The notes beneath the pieces are model-generated. The model made no database searches, was not told the DNA's origin, and was given only the letters and a program-made list of their open reading frames with translations. Shown here piece by piece: positions 50,740-60,183 of a stretch of DNA of 64,000 nucleotides (its first letter is position 1; the number at the start of each line of letters is the position of its first letter). Source of the DNA: Dokdonella sp. (GTDB lineage Bacteria > Pseudomonadota > Gammaproteobacteria > Xanthomonadales > Rhodanobacteraceae); the NCBI GenBank assembly GCA_024707225.1, contig JANQAE010000003.1, forward strand, positions 62,001 through 126,000, written 5' to 3'. The position numbers and the translations under genes were made by a program.

Positions 50740-52427
50740 GCGCGGTCGTACACGACGCCCTGCCGGGCCGCCGCATCGGTACCGGCTGGACGCGCCCGGA
50801 GCTCGGCAGCGAGACCGTGGCGCTGCTGGTCGCCGCGTACCTGGCGCTGGCCTGCAACGGCGCGTTCTGGAGCGCGGTGGAGGCCAGCGGCAGCCTCGGC
50901 GCCGGCGCCGGCGCCGGCGCCGCGATCACCGTTGCCAGCCTGTTCGTGATGCTGACCGCCGCGAACTGGCTGCTGCTGTGCCTGCTGTCCGGCGGCCGCA
51001 CCACCAAGCCGGTGCTGACCGTGCTGCTGATCGTCAGCGCGATGGCGGCCTACTACATGCGCGCCTACACGGTCTATCTGGACCCGGACATGGTCCGCAC
51101 CATCCTGCACACCGACGGCAAGGAATCGCGCGAGCTGATCGCGCCGGGCATGGTCGCCAGCGTGCTGACGTTCGGCGTGCTGCCGGCGCTGGCGCTCTGG
51201 CGCGTGCGCATCCGGCGCCGGCCGCCCGGCCGCGCGCTGCTGATCCGCGGCGCGGTCCTGATCGCGGCGCCGGCGCTGCTGGCGGCGGCCGCACTGGTCT
51301 CGTTCCAGGACGTGGCCGCGCTGCTGCGCAACCATCGCGAGATCCGCCATCTGGCGACGCCCGGCAACTATCTGGTCTCGCTGGCGCGCGTGCTGGCCGA
51401 GGACGGCACCGCGAAGAACCGCAGCCGCGAACCGGTCGGCACCGATGCGCACGTCGTCGCGGCGGCGCAACGCCCGCCGCGGCTGCTGGTGATCGTCGTC
51501 GGCGAGACCGCGCGCGCGCAGAACTGGGGCCTGGACGGCTATGCGCGGCAGACCACGCCGGAGCTGGCGCGGATCGCGCCGATCAACTATGGCGAGGTCA
51601 CCTCCTGCGGCTCGAGCACCGAGGTATCGCTGCCGTGCATGTTCTCGCCGTACGGACGCCGCGACTACGACAAGGACCGCATCAGGCGGTCCGAGTCGCT
51701 GCTGCACGTGCTCGACCATGCCGGCATCGCGACGCTCTGGCGCGACAACCAGACCGGCTGCAAGGGCGTCTGCGACGGCCTGCCGTTCGAATCGTACGAA
51801 CATGCCGACGATCCGGCGTTCTGCGACGCCGAGGGCTGTCGCGACGAGGTGCTGCTGCAGGGCCTGGAACGCCGACTCGACCGCCCCGGCGACCAGGTCG
51901 TCGTGCTGCATCCGATCGGCAACCACGGCCCGAGCTACTACCGGCGCTATCCGGCCGGTTTCGAGCGCTACACGCCGGCCTGCCGAGATGCCGAACTGGG
52001 CCACTGCAGCCGCGAGGAGATCGTCAACGCCTACGACAATGCGCTGCTCTACACCGATCACGTGCTGGCACGCACGATCGGCCTGCTGGCGGCGCGCCCG
52101 GACCGGCAGAGCGCCTTGATCTACGTGTCCGACCACGGCGAGTCGCTCGGCGAGAACGGCCTGTACCTGCACGGCGTGCCGTATGCGATCGCCCCGCGGA
52201 CGCAGACGCATGTGCCGATGATCGCCTGGCTGTCGCCGGCCTGGCTGGCGCAGGACGGCCTCGACGCGGCCTGCCTGCGCGAGCGCGCGCGCCAGCCGGC
52301 GAGCCACGACAACCTGTTCCACAGCGTGCTCGGACTGCTCGACGTCGTCACGTCGGTCTACGATGCACGGCTCGACCTGTTCACCGGCTGCCGGCGGCCG
52401 GCGCTCGCGAACGCCGGCGCGGGCTGA
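50736..52427 (+). CDS. eptA: Phosphoethanolamine--lipid A transferase (EptA/MCR family)
   Basis: VVGETARAQNWGLDGYARQTTPELARI, TSCGSSTEVSLPCMFSPYGR, HPIGNHGPSYYRRYP, YVSDHGESLGENGLYLHGVPYAIAP. Confidence 0.93.
   Translation: MSAVVHDALPGRRIGTGWTRPELGSETVALLVAAYLALACNGAFWSAVEASGSLGAGAGAGAAITVASLFVMLTAANWLLLCLLSGGRTTKPVLTVLLIVSAMAAYYMRAYTVYLDPDMVRTILHTDGKESRELIAPGMVASVLTFGVLPALALWRVRIRRRPPGRALLIRGAVLIAAPALLAAAALVSFQDVAALLRNHREIRHLATPGNYLVSLARVLAEDGTAKNRSREPVGTDAHVVAAAQRPPRLLVIVVGETARAQNWGLDGYARQTTPELARIAPINYGEVTSCGSSTEVSLPCMFSPYGRRDYDKDRIRRSESLLHVLDHAGIATLWRDNQTGCKGVCDGLPFESYEHADDPAFCDAEGCRDEVLLQGLERRLDRPGDQVVVLHPIGNHGPSYYRRYPAGFERYTPACRDAELGHCSREEIVNAYDNALLYTDHVLARTIGLLAARPDRQSALIYVSDHGESLGENGLYLHGVPYAIAPRTQTHVPMIAWLSPAWLAQDGLDAACLRERARQPASHDNLFHSVLGLLDVVTSVYDARLDLFTGCRRPALANAGAG
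50898..50921 (+). repeat. Hexanucleotide tandem repeat (GGCGCC)x4 inside eptA
   Basis: ggcgccggcgccggcgccggcgcc encoding GAGAGAGA. Confidence 0.8.
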
Positions 52428-52487
52428 CCGGCCGATGCGGCTCGCCGGTATGATCGGCGCCATGCCGAGTCCGTGCGCATACAGACG

Positions 52488-53767
52488 ATGACCGCACGCT
52501 GGGGACTGCGCCGCCGCATCACGCTGGGCCTGATCGCCTACGCGGTCCTGCTGTCGATCGGCGTCGCCGTGCACGGCTTCTACGTCAACGAGAACGCCGA
52601 GCACCTGGTCTGGGAATCGCTGCTGCGCGCCGAGATGGACCACTTCCTGAGCCGCCGCGCGCTCGACCCGGACTACCGCTGGCCCGATACGCAGACGCTG
52701 GAGCTGCTGACGTTTCCGGCCGGCGCGCCGGTGCCGCCGCCGCTGGGCACGCTGCCGCCCGGCGTCCACGACGAGTTCATGCTCGACGGCCGCGAGCGCG
52801 TGATCCTGGTCCGCGACGTCGACGGCCAGCGCCTGGTGCTGGCGCTGGACATCGGCGATCTGGAGCGGCGCGAGTACGATCTCGGCTGGGCGCTGCTGGC
52901 CTCGGCGCTGGCGGTGGTCACGGTCATGGCCGGCCTGGTCGCCTGGGGCGTCGGCGCGCTGACGCGTCCGCTCAGCGCATTGGCCACGCGGATTGCACGT
53001 CTGCAGCCGCAGGAGACCGGCCAGCGTCTGCAGCTGCCGCCCGGCGCGACCGCCGAGCTGGCCGTGATCGCCGACGCGCTGAATGACTACCTCGCGCGCA
53101 ACGAGCAGTTCGTCGCGCGCGAACGCGCCTTCATCGACAGCGCCAGCCACGAGCTGCGCACGCCGGTCGCGGTGATCGCCGGCGCCGCCGAGATCGCTGC
53201 GGCCACGGCCGATCTGCCGTCCTCGGTCCGCGGCCAGCTCGCGCGCATCCACGGCACCGCGCGCGACGTCGAGCGGCTGATCGGCCTGCTGCTGGTGCTG
53301 GCCAAGGATCCGGCACGCCTGGCCGAGATCAGCGACCGCCTCGCGCTCGACCAGCTGCTGCCGATCATCATCGCCGACCACCGCCATCTGTGCCGCGACA
53401 AGGATCTGGAGCTGCGGCTGGCGCCGCTGCCGGCCTGCGAGCTGGTCGCGCCGCTGCACATCGTGCAGGCGGCGATCGGCAACCTGCTGCGCAACGCGAT
53501 CGAGAACAGCGACCGCGGCGTGATCACGATCGGGCTCACGGACGCCGCCGTGGTCACGATCGACGATCCCGGCCACGGCATGTCGCCCGAGGAGATCAGC
53601 GCGATCCACGCGCGGCTGGCACGCGGCGGCCATCGCGGCGGCGGCGGCATCGGTCTGGACCTGATCGCGCGCATCTGCAACCACCTGGGCTGGACGCTGA
53701 GCCTCGATTCGCTGCTCGGCCGCGCACCCGCGTCACGCTCGATCTCGGCGCCTCGCTGAGACGCTGA
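52488..53767 (+). pseudogene. Sensor histidine kinase, apparent frameshift near 53719-53727
   Basis: FIDSASHELRTPVAVIAGAAEIA, NLLRNAIENSDRGVITI, DDPGHGMS, GGGGIGLDLIARIC; TRVTLDLGASLRR* in next frame. Confidence 0.88.
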
Positions 53768-53831
53768 CCGCAGGCGCCGGTCGTTCCGACACGGCGCCGA
53801 CATCGACACCGGGACGATCGCGGCTTTTCGC

Positions 53832-55553
53832 ATGATCCGCATGCCCGTCCTGCCGCATCGACTCCCGCCCCGCTGGCACTGGCCGGCGCTGCTGTGTCTG
53901 GTCGCGCTGAGTCTGGCGGCCGGACTCGGCCTGCGCGAACCCTCGCCGCCGGACGAGCCGCGCTTCGTACTGGCCGCGCAGCACATGGTCGCCAGCGGCG
54001 ACTGGCTGGTGCCGCATCGCGGCAGCGAGTTCTATGCCGAGAAGCCGCCGGTCTTCATGTGGCTGCAGGCGGTCTGCTACGTCGTGGTCGGCCACTGGCG
54101 CGTGGCGTTCCTGCTGCCCTCGTGGCTGGCCGCGATCGCGACGCTGTGGCTGACCTGGGATCTGACGCGAAGGCTCTGGAACCGGCGCATCGCCACGTAC
54201 GCCGCAGCCGCGCTATGGGTTTGCCTGCAGTTCGGCCTGCAGGCGCGGCGCGGCCAGATCGACATGGTGCTGGTCGCGATGACGACGCTGTCGCTGTGGG
54301 GTCTGCTGCGGCACCTGCTGCGCGGTCCCGATCGCAGGGCGCTGTGGATCGGCGCGTTCGCCGCCGGCCTCGGCACGGTGACCAAGGGCGTGGGCTTCCT
54401 GCCGCTGCTGGCGGTGCTGCCGTGGCTGGCGGCGCGCAGGATCGGCAGCGTGTGCGGCGAGCGGCAGCATGCTGCGGCCGACCTGCCCGGCGCGGCGGCG
54501 GCCTTCCTCGCCGGCACCGCGATCTGGCTCGGTCCGCTGCTGGTCGCACTCGCGCAGCGCGGCGATCCGGCCTTGCTCGCCTACGCGCACGAACTGCTGT
54601 TCCGGCAGACCGCCGAACGCTACGTCGATGCCTGGCATCACCGGCAGCCGGCCTGGTACTACCTGCAGGTGATCGCGACGCTGTGGCTGCCGGGCGCGCT
54701 GCTGCTGCCGTGGCTGCTGCCGGCTTGGTGGCGGCGACTGCGCCGCGGCGATGCGCGCACGATCGTGCTGCTCGGCTGGAGCCTGCTGGTGCTGGCGTTC
54801 TTCACGGCCAGTCCCGGCAAGCGCGAGGTCTATCTGTTCCCGGCCTTGCCGGCGCTGTGCGTGGCGGCGGCACCGCTGCTGCCGGGCCTGCTCGCCCGCG
54901 CCGGCGTGCGGCGCGTGCTAGCCGCCTATCTGGCGGCGGCTGCGCTGGTCGCGCTGTACCTGGCGATCGGCGGTCTGTCGGGCTTGGATGGGCGAGTGCA
55001 GACCCTGGCCGCGCAGCGCGGCATCGATGCCGATGCACTGCACCGCTTCCTGCTCGGACTGCTCGCGATCGGCCTGACCGGCCTGCTGCTGGCGGCGGCA
55101 TCGCCACTGCTTCGCATCGGCACCGTGCTGACCTTGTTCACGGCCGCGGTCTGGGCCACCTACGGCCTGGCGCTGGCGCCGGCGCTCGACGCGGCCGCCT
55201 CGGCGCGTGCGCTGATGGCGCGCGTCGGCGCACGGATCGGTCCGGATGCCGAGCTCGGCATGGTCGCCTGGCGCGAGCAGAACCTGCTGCAGGCCGACCG
55301 GCCGGCGACGGACTTCGGCTTCCGGCAGCCCTGGCATCTGCAATGGCGCGCGGCTGTCGCCTGGGCCGCCGCGGCGCCGCGCAGTCGCTGGCTGTTCGTG
55401 CTGGAGGAGGCGCTCAGCCCGTGCGTGGCGCGTGCCGACGCCGTGCCGATCGGCGCCTCCAACCGGCACGAGTGGCTGCTGGTGCCGGGCACGGCGGTCG
55501 ATCGCGATTGCGTTACGCCGCCGTTCGCGGCCGCGGCGGGCGACGCGGACTGA
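53832..55553 (+). CDS. ArnT/PMT-like glycosyltransferase family 39 membrane protein
   Basis: GLREPSPPDEPRFVLAAQHMVASGDWLVPHRGSEFYAEKPPVFMWLQA; many TM; FFTASPGKREVYLFPALPALC. Confidence 0.85.
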   Translation: MIRMPVLPHRLPPRWHWPALLCLVALSLAAGLGLREPSPPDEPRFVLAAQHMVASGDWLVPHRGSEFYAEKPPVFMWLQAVCYVVVGHWRVAFLLPSWLAAIATLWLTWDLTRRLWNRRIATYAAAALWVCLQFGLQARRGQIDMVLVAMTTLSLWGLLRHLLRGPDRRALWIGAFAAGLGTVTKGVGFLPLLAVLPWLAARRIGSVCGERQHAAADLPGAAAAFLAGTAIWLGPLLVALAQRGDPALLAYAHELLFRQTAERYVDAWHHRQPAWYYLQVIATLWLPGALLLPWLLPAWWRRLRRGDARTIVLLGWSLLVLAFFTASPGKREVYLFPALPALCVAAAPLLPGLLARAGVRRVLAAYLAAAALVALYLAIGGLSGLDGRVQTLAAQRGIDADALHRFLLGLLAIGLTGLLLAAASPLLRIGTVLTLFTAAVWATYGLALAPALDAAASARALMARVGARIGPDAELGMVAWREQNLLQADRPATDFGFRQPWHLQWRAAVAWAAAAPRSRWLFVLEEALSPCVARADAVPIGASNRHEWLLVPGTAVDRDCVTPPFAAAAGDAD

Positions 55554-55580
55554 TCGCCCGAACACGCGGCGGCGCGGCGG

Positions 55581-56363
55581 TCAGCTGCCCTTGAATGCCG
55601 GCTTGCGGCGCTCGAGGAAGGCGGCGGTGCCTTCGCGCGCGTCCGCGGTCGAGAAGCACAGGCCGAACGCCTTGGCCTCGTAGGCCAGGCCGTCGCCGAT
55701 GCCGAGATCGCCGGCCGCCAGCACGGTGTCAAGGATGCCGGCCAGCGCCTGCGGCGCGGCGGCGGCGAGCTGATCGGCGATCGTCGCGACCTCGGCGTCG
55801 AGCGCATCGGGCTCGACCACGCGATTGACGACGCCGAGCTGCAGCGCACGCGCCGCGTCGATCGGCGTGCCGAGCAGGCACAGCTCCAGCGCGGCCGCAC
55901 GGCCGGCCAGCCGCGCCAGCCGCTGAGTGCCGCCGAAGCCCGGAATCAGGCCGAGGTTGATCTCCGGCTGGCCGATCCGCGCGCGCGTCGAGGCGATGCG
56001 CAGGTGACAGGCCATCGCCAGTTCGAGCCCGCCGCCGAGCGCGTAGCCGCCGAGGCGGGCGATCACCGGCTTGCCCAGCGTCTCGATGCTGCAGGTCATG
56101 CGCTGCCCGGCCTGCGCGAAGGCCACGGCCTGCATCGGCGACAGCGACGAGAACTCGGCGATGTCGGCACCGGCCACGAAGGCCTTCTCGCCGGCGCCGG
56201 CCAGCACGACCACGCGCACCGCGTCGTCGTGACGCGCCTGGTCGAACGCGATCTGCAGCTCGCCGATCGTCTGCCGGTCGAGCGCGTTCAGCTTGTCGGG
56301 CCGGTTGACGGTGATCGTGCGGACGCCGCCGCGATCGGCGGTCAGCAGGTTGCCAAAGCCCAT
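55581..56363 (-). CDS. Enoyl-CoA hydratase/isomerase family protein
   Basis: ITVNRPDKLNALDRQTIGEL, AFVAGADIAEF, YALGGGLELAMACHLRIAS, PGFGGTQRLARLAG. Confidence 0.93.
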   Translation of the reverse strand: MGFGNLLTADRGGVRTITVNRPDKLNALDRQTIGELQIAFDQARHDDAVRVVVLAGAGEKAFVAGADIAEFSSLSPMQAVAFAQAGQRMTCSIETLGKPVIARLGGYALGGGLELAMACHLRIASTRARIGQPEINLGLIPGFGGTQRLARLAGRAAALELCLLGTPIDAARALQLGVVNRVVEPDALDAEVATIADQLAAAAPQALAGILDTVLAAGDLGIGDGLAYEAKAFGLCFSTADAREGTAAFLERRKPAFKGS

Positions 56364-56451
56364 CGTGCCTCTCTCCTCGCCGTATGTTCAGGAAGGGCGC
56401 GGATCATAGCAGGGGCGTCCGGCGGCCCGGACCCGCATGGAACCTTCCGCA

Positions 56452-56480
56452 TTGGAGCGGGTCCCGTAGTCGGGTACACT
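56452..56480 (+). promoter_or_regulatory. Sigma-70-like promoter of FKBP gene
   Basis: TTGGAG-N17-TACACT, ~65 nt before ATG 56545. Confidence 0.55.
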
Positions 56481-56544
56481 GGACCGCTTTTACGCAGCGC
56501 TCGATCACACCGATCCGAGCGTTCATCCCACTCCGGAGGCAGGC

Positions 56545-57198
56545 ATGAAGTTCGGTTGGTCGCTCGCGTTTGCGGGCTTGGTCGTGGCGGGCGCCGCTTT
56601 CGCGCAGGACACCTCGACCGACAAAGGCAAGGTCTCGTACGCGGTCGGCTACGACCTCGGCGCCAAGATGAAGGCGCAGTCGGGCACGGATCTGGACATC
56701 AACACCGTCGTCAAGGCGCTGCAGGACGGCTTTGCCGGCCGCGCCACGGCCGTGCCGGAAGATCAGCTGCGCGGCGCGATGGAGAAGTACGCCGAGAAGA
56801 AGAAGGGCGAGGCCGAGCAGGAACTGGCCGCCAACAAGCGCACCAGCGATGCATTCATGGCGTCCAACCGCAGCAAGAAGGGCATCCTCGCGCTGCCGTC
56901 GGGCGTGCAGTACCAGGTCATCGACGAGGGCTCGGGCAAGCAGGTCACCGCCAATGCCGAGGTCACGATGCACTTTCGCATCTCCAAGACCGACGGCCAG
57001 GAACTGCGCAGCACGTTCGCCGGCCCGCCGCCGTCGCTGAAGACCGCCGAGCTGACCCAGGTCTCCGGCAACGGCAACCTCGCCGAGGTCGTGCAGCGCA
57101 TGAAGGTCGGCGACTACTGGCGCGTGTTCCTGCCGCCGGACCAGGGCACCAACAACCTCGTCGTGATCTGGGAAATCAAGATCGTCGACGTCAAGTAA
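56545..57198 (+). CDS. FKBP-type peptidyl-prolyl isomerase (FkpA/Mip-like)
   Basis: Signal peptide; KVSYAVGYDLGAKMK; LPSGVQYQVIDEGSGKQV; WRVFLPPDQGTNNLVVIWEIKI. Confidence 0.9.
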   Translation: MKFGWSLAFAGLVVAGAAFAQDTSTDKGKVSYAVGYDLGAKMKAQSGTDLDINTVVKALQDGFAGRATAVPEDQLRGAMEKYAEKKKGEAEQELAANKRTSDAFMASNRSKKGILALPSGVQYQVIDEGSGKQVTANAEVTMHFRISKTDGQELRSTFAGPPPSLKTAELTQVSGNGNLAEVVQRMKVGDYWRVFLPPDQGTNNLVVIWEIKIVDVK

Positions 57199-57218
57199 GG
57201 CACCGTCGGGCGCCTGTC

Positions 57219-57246
57219 CGAACGCCGCGGTCCGCCGCGGCGTTCG
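57219..57246 (+). terminator. Hairpin downstream of FKBP gene
   Basis: 12-bp perfect stem CGAACGCCGCGG-tccg-CCGCGGCGTTCG. Confidence 0.65.
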
Positions 57247-57308
57247 CGTTTCCGGCGGCCGCCAATGGCGGCCGCTAGAATGACGCCTCGCTCGCCCACT
57301 GGTCCCCG

Positions 57309-57509
57309 ATGTCCTCCGCGCCGCCGATCCGACCGTTCACAGCGATCCCCAGCCCGTGCACCGGCGTGTGCCGGCTCGATGCCGCGGGCCGCTGCCTGGG
57401 CTGCCTGCGCACCGGCGCCGAGATCGCCGGCTGGCTGTCGATGTCGCCCGAGGAGCGGCGCCGCCTGATCGACGTGGTACTGCCCGAGCGCCGCAAGGCC
57501 GCGCCGTGA
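57309..57509 (+). CDS. DUF1289 domain-containing protein
   Basis: SPCTGVCRLDAAGRCLGCLRTGAEIAGWLSMSPEERRRLI. Confidence 0.88.
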   Translation: MSSAPPIRPFTAIPSPCTGVCRLDAAGRCLGCLRTGAEIAGWLSMSPEERRRLIDVVLPERRKAAP

Positions 57510-58123
57510 GCGCGGCGCCGGGCACGCCCAGGCCGCTCGACGCCGACCGGCTGCGCCGCGTGCTGCATCCGCTCGACGCGCCGCCGTGCGTGCCGGCGCG
57601 CCGGCCCGGTGACGACACCGCGCCGACCAGTGCCGCAGCCGTGCTGGTGCCGCTGGTCCACCGCGGCGCGGGCACGACGCTGCTGCTGACGCGGCGCACC
57701 GACACGCTGCGCACGCACGCCGGGCAGGTCAGCTTTCCGGGCGGGCGCGTCGAGCGCGCCGATGCCGACGCGGTCGGCGCCGCGCTGCGCGAGACCTACG
57801 AGGAAACCGGCATCGCGCCGCGCTTCGTCGCGCCGCTCGGCTACCTCGATGCGTTCGACACGGTCTCGGGCTTCTGCGTCTCGCCGGTGGTCGGCTGGGT
57901 CGAGCCCGGATTCGAGCTGGTGCCCGATCCGGCCGAGGTCAGCGCGGTGTTCGAGGTGCCGCTGGACTACGTGCTCGCGCCGGGCCGGCTGCAGGCGACC
58001 GACATCCAGTGGCGCGGCGAGCGCCGCCGCATCCACGAGTTCCACTACGAGGGCCATCGCGTCTGGGGCGCGACGGCCGCGATCATCCTGAACCTGATCC
58101 GCCGCCTGGAGGCTGAGCCATGA
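57506..58123 (+). CDS. NUDIX hydrolase, CoA pyrophosphatase type
   Basis: VSFPGGRVERADADAVGAALRETYEETGI NUDIX box; GTGA overlap with upstream gene. Confidence 0.9.
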   Translation: MSAAPGTPRPLDADRLRRVLHPLDAPPCVPARRPGDDTAPTSAAAVLVPLVHRGAGTTLLLTRRTDTLRTHAGQVSFPGGRVERADADAVGAALRETYEETGIAPRFVAPLGYLDAFDTVSGFCVSPVVGWVEPGFELVPDPAEVSAVFEVPLDYVLAPGRLQATDIQWRGERRRIHEFHYEGHRVWGATAAIILNLIRRLEAEP

Positions 58124-58971
58124 CCGCCGTGATCGTCGATCCGCCCACGCTGGCCGCACGCCTCGCCGCAGGACCGGTGCTGGTCGTCGATGCGCGCGCC
58201 GACCTGGCCGATCCGGCCCGGGGGCCGGCCGCGCATGCCGCCGCGCACGTCCCCGGCGCCGTTCACGCCGATCTGGAGCGCGATCTGTCGGACCTGTCGC
58301 GCGCGAACCTCGGCCGGCATCCGCTGCCGACGCGCGCGGCGTTCTCGGCGCTGCTGTCACGCTGGGGCTGGCAGCCGGACCTGCCGGTCGTGGTCTACGA
58401 CGATGCTGCCGGCGCGCTCGCGGCCGCACGCGCCTGGTGGCTGCTGCGTGCGGCCGGCAGCGCCGACGTCGCCGTGCTCGACGGCGGCTTCGCGGCCTGG
58501 CGCGCAGCCGGCCTGCCGCTCGAATCGGGCACCGCGCTGCCGCGGCGCGCCGGCGCGGTCGATGTCGACTTCGACCCCGCGATGCATCTGGACGCCGACG
58601 CCCTGGCCGCGGCGCTCGCCGCCGACGCGATCGTGCTGCTCGATGCGCGTGCGGCACCGCGCTACCGCGGCGAGGTCGAGCCGATCGATCCGGTCGCCGG
58701 CCACGTGCCGGGCGCGCGCAACCGGCCGTACACCGACAATCTCGATGCGGCCGGCCGCTTCAAGGCGCCGTCCGTGCTGGCCGCCGAGTTCGCCGCGCTG
58801 ACCGGCGGCCGTGCGCCGCACGAGGTGGTCCACATGTGCGGATCGGGCGTGACCGCCTGCCACAACGTGCTGGCGATGACGCATGCGGGCCTGGCCGGCT
58901 CGCGCCTGTTCGCGCCGTCGTGGAGCGGCTGGATCGCCGATCGCGCGCGGCCGGTCGCGACCGGCGCCTGA
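58120..58971 (+). CDS. Sulfurtransferase (rhodanese pair, SseA-like)
   Basis: Two rhodanese domains, VVHMCGSGVTACHNVLAM active-site loop, GSRLFAPSWSGWIAD. Confidence 0.9.
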   Translation: MTAVIVDPPTLAARLAAGPVLVVDARADLADPARGPAAHAAAHVPGAVHADLERDLSDLSRANLGRHPLPTRAAFSALLSRWGWQPDLPVVVYDDAAGALAAARAWWLLRAAGSADVAVLDGGFAAWRAAGLPLESGTALPRRAGAVDVDFDPAMHLDADALAAALAADAIVLLDARAAPRYRGEVEPIDPVAGHVPGARNRPYTDNLDAAGRFKAPSVLAAEFAALTGGRAPHEVVHMCGSGVTACHNVLAMTHAGLAGSRLFAPSWSGWIADRARPVATGA

Positions 58972-58981
58972 GCGGCCGCGC

Positions 58982-60073
58982 TCAGCCGTTCTGCACGACG
59001 ATCTTCGGGAACGCGATCGACTTGTTGCGCGGCCGCAGCGACAGCTGCGCGGCGGCGTTGCGCGCGATCGCACGGTAACGCGCGGCGAGGTCCGAGTCGG
59101 GCATCGCCGCAACCGTCGGCGTGCCGCCGTCGGCCTGCTCGCGGATGCGGATGTCCAGCGGCAGGCTGCCGAGCAGCGGCACGCCGTACTGCGCGGCCAT
59201 GCGCTCGCCGCCGCCGGCGCCGAAGACGTGCTCCTCGTGGCCGCAGGCGGTGCACACGTGCGTGGCCATGTTCTCGACGATGCCGAGCACCGGCACCTTG
59301 ACCTTGTCGAACATCTTCAGCGCCTTGCGCGCGTCGAGCAGGGCGATGTCCTGCGGCGTGGTCACGATCACGACGCCGGCCACCGGCACGCGCTGGCTCA
59401 AAGTCAGCTGGATGTCGCCGGTGCCGGGCGGCAGGTCGACGATCAGATAGTCCAGCTCGCCCCAGCGCGTATCGCCCAACAATTGCTGCAGGGCCTGGGT
59501 CACCATCGGCCCGCGCCAGATCATCGGCGTCTCCTCGTCGACCAGCAGGCCGATCGACATCGTCGGCACGCCGTGTCCGATCGGCGGTTCGATCGTCTTG
59601 CCGTCGGGGGAGTCGGGACGGCCGGAGACGCCCATCATGCGCGGCTGGCTCGGGCCGTAGATGTCCGCGTCGAGGATGCCGACCGCGGCGCCCTCGGCCT
59701 TCAGCGCGAGCGCGAGATTGGCCGCCACGGTCGACTTGCCGACGCCGCCCTTGCCGGACGCGACCGCGATGACGTTCTTGACGCCGGTCAGCGGCTTGAG
59801 GCCTTCCTGCACCTGATGCGCGTGCACGCGCGTGCCGATGCCGACCGTCGCCGCCGCGATCGCCGGATCGGCGAGCAGGCGCGCGCGCACGCGATCGGCC
59901 AGCTCGGCATGCCAGGTCGCGGCCGGATAGGCCAGCTGCAGGTCGACCGAGACGCGATCGCCGTCGACGCCGACGCCGCGCAGCGCGCCCGAGGCGACCA
60001 GATCGCGCCCGTCGTGCGGATCGACGATCGCGGACAGCAGCGTCTTGACGGTATCGGCGGTGGCGGCGTTCAT
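58982..60073 (-). CDS. apbC: Mrp/NBP35 family iron-sulfur cluster carrier ApbC
   Basis: IAVASGKGGVGKSTVAANLALALKAEGAAVGILDADIYGPSQPRMMG; ATHVCTACGHEEHVFGAGGG. Confidence 0.95.
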   Translation of the reverse strand: MNAATADTVKTLLSAIVDPHDGRDLVASGALRGVGVDGDRVSVDLQLAYPAATWHAELADRVRARLLADPAIAAATVGIGTRVHAHQVQEGLKPLTGVKNVIAVASGKGGVGKSTVAANLALALKAEGAAVGILDADIYGPSQPRMMGVSGRPDSPDGKTIEPPIGHGVPTMSIGLLVDEETPMIWRGPMVTQALQQLLGDTRWGELDYLIVDLPPGTGDIQLTLSQRVPVAGVVIVTTPQDIALLDARKALKMFDKVKVPVLGIVENMATHVCTACGHEEHVFGAGGGERMAAQYGVPLLGSLPLDIRIREQADGGTPTVAAMPDSDLAARYRAIARNAAAQLSLRPRNKSIAFPKIVVQNG

Positions 60074-60183
60074 CGTGCGGCGGCTCGAAGCGGAAACGCC
60101 GATTGTAGCGAAGCGCCCCGGGCCGCGCCGGAGCGGACGGCCCGCCGTGACATAATCGGCAGCCCGCCCGGCATCGCATCCGC

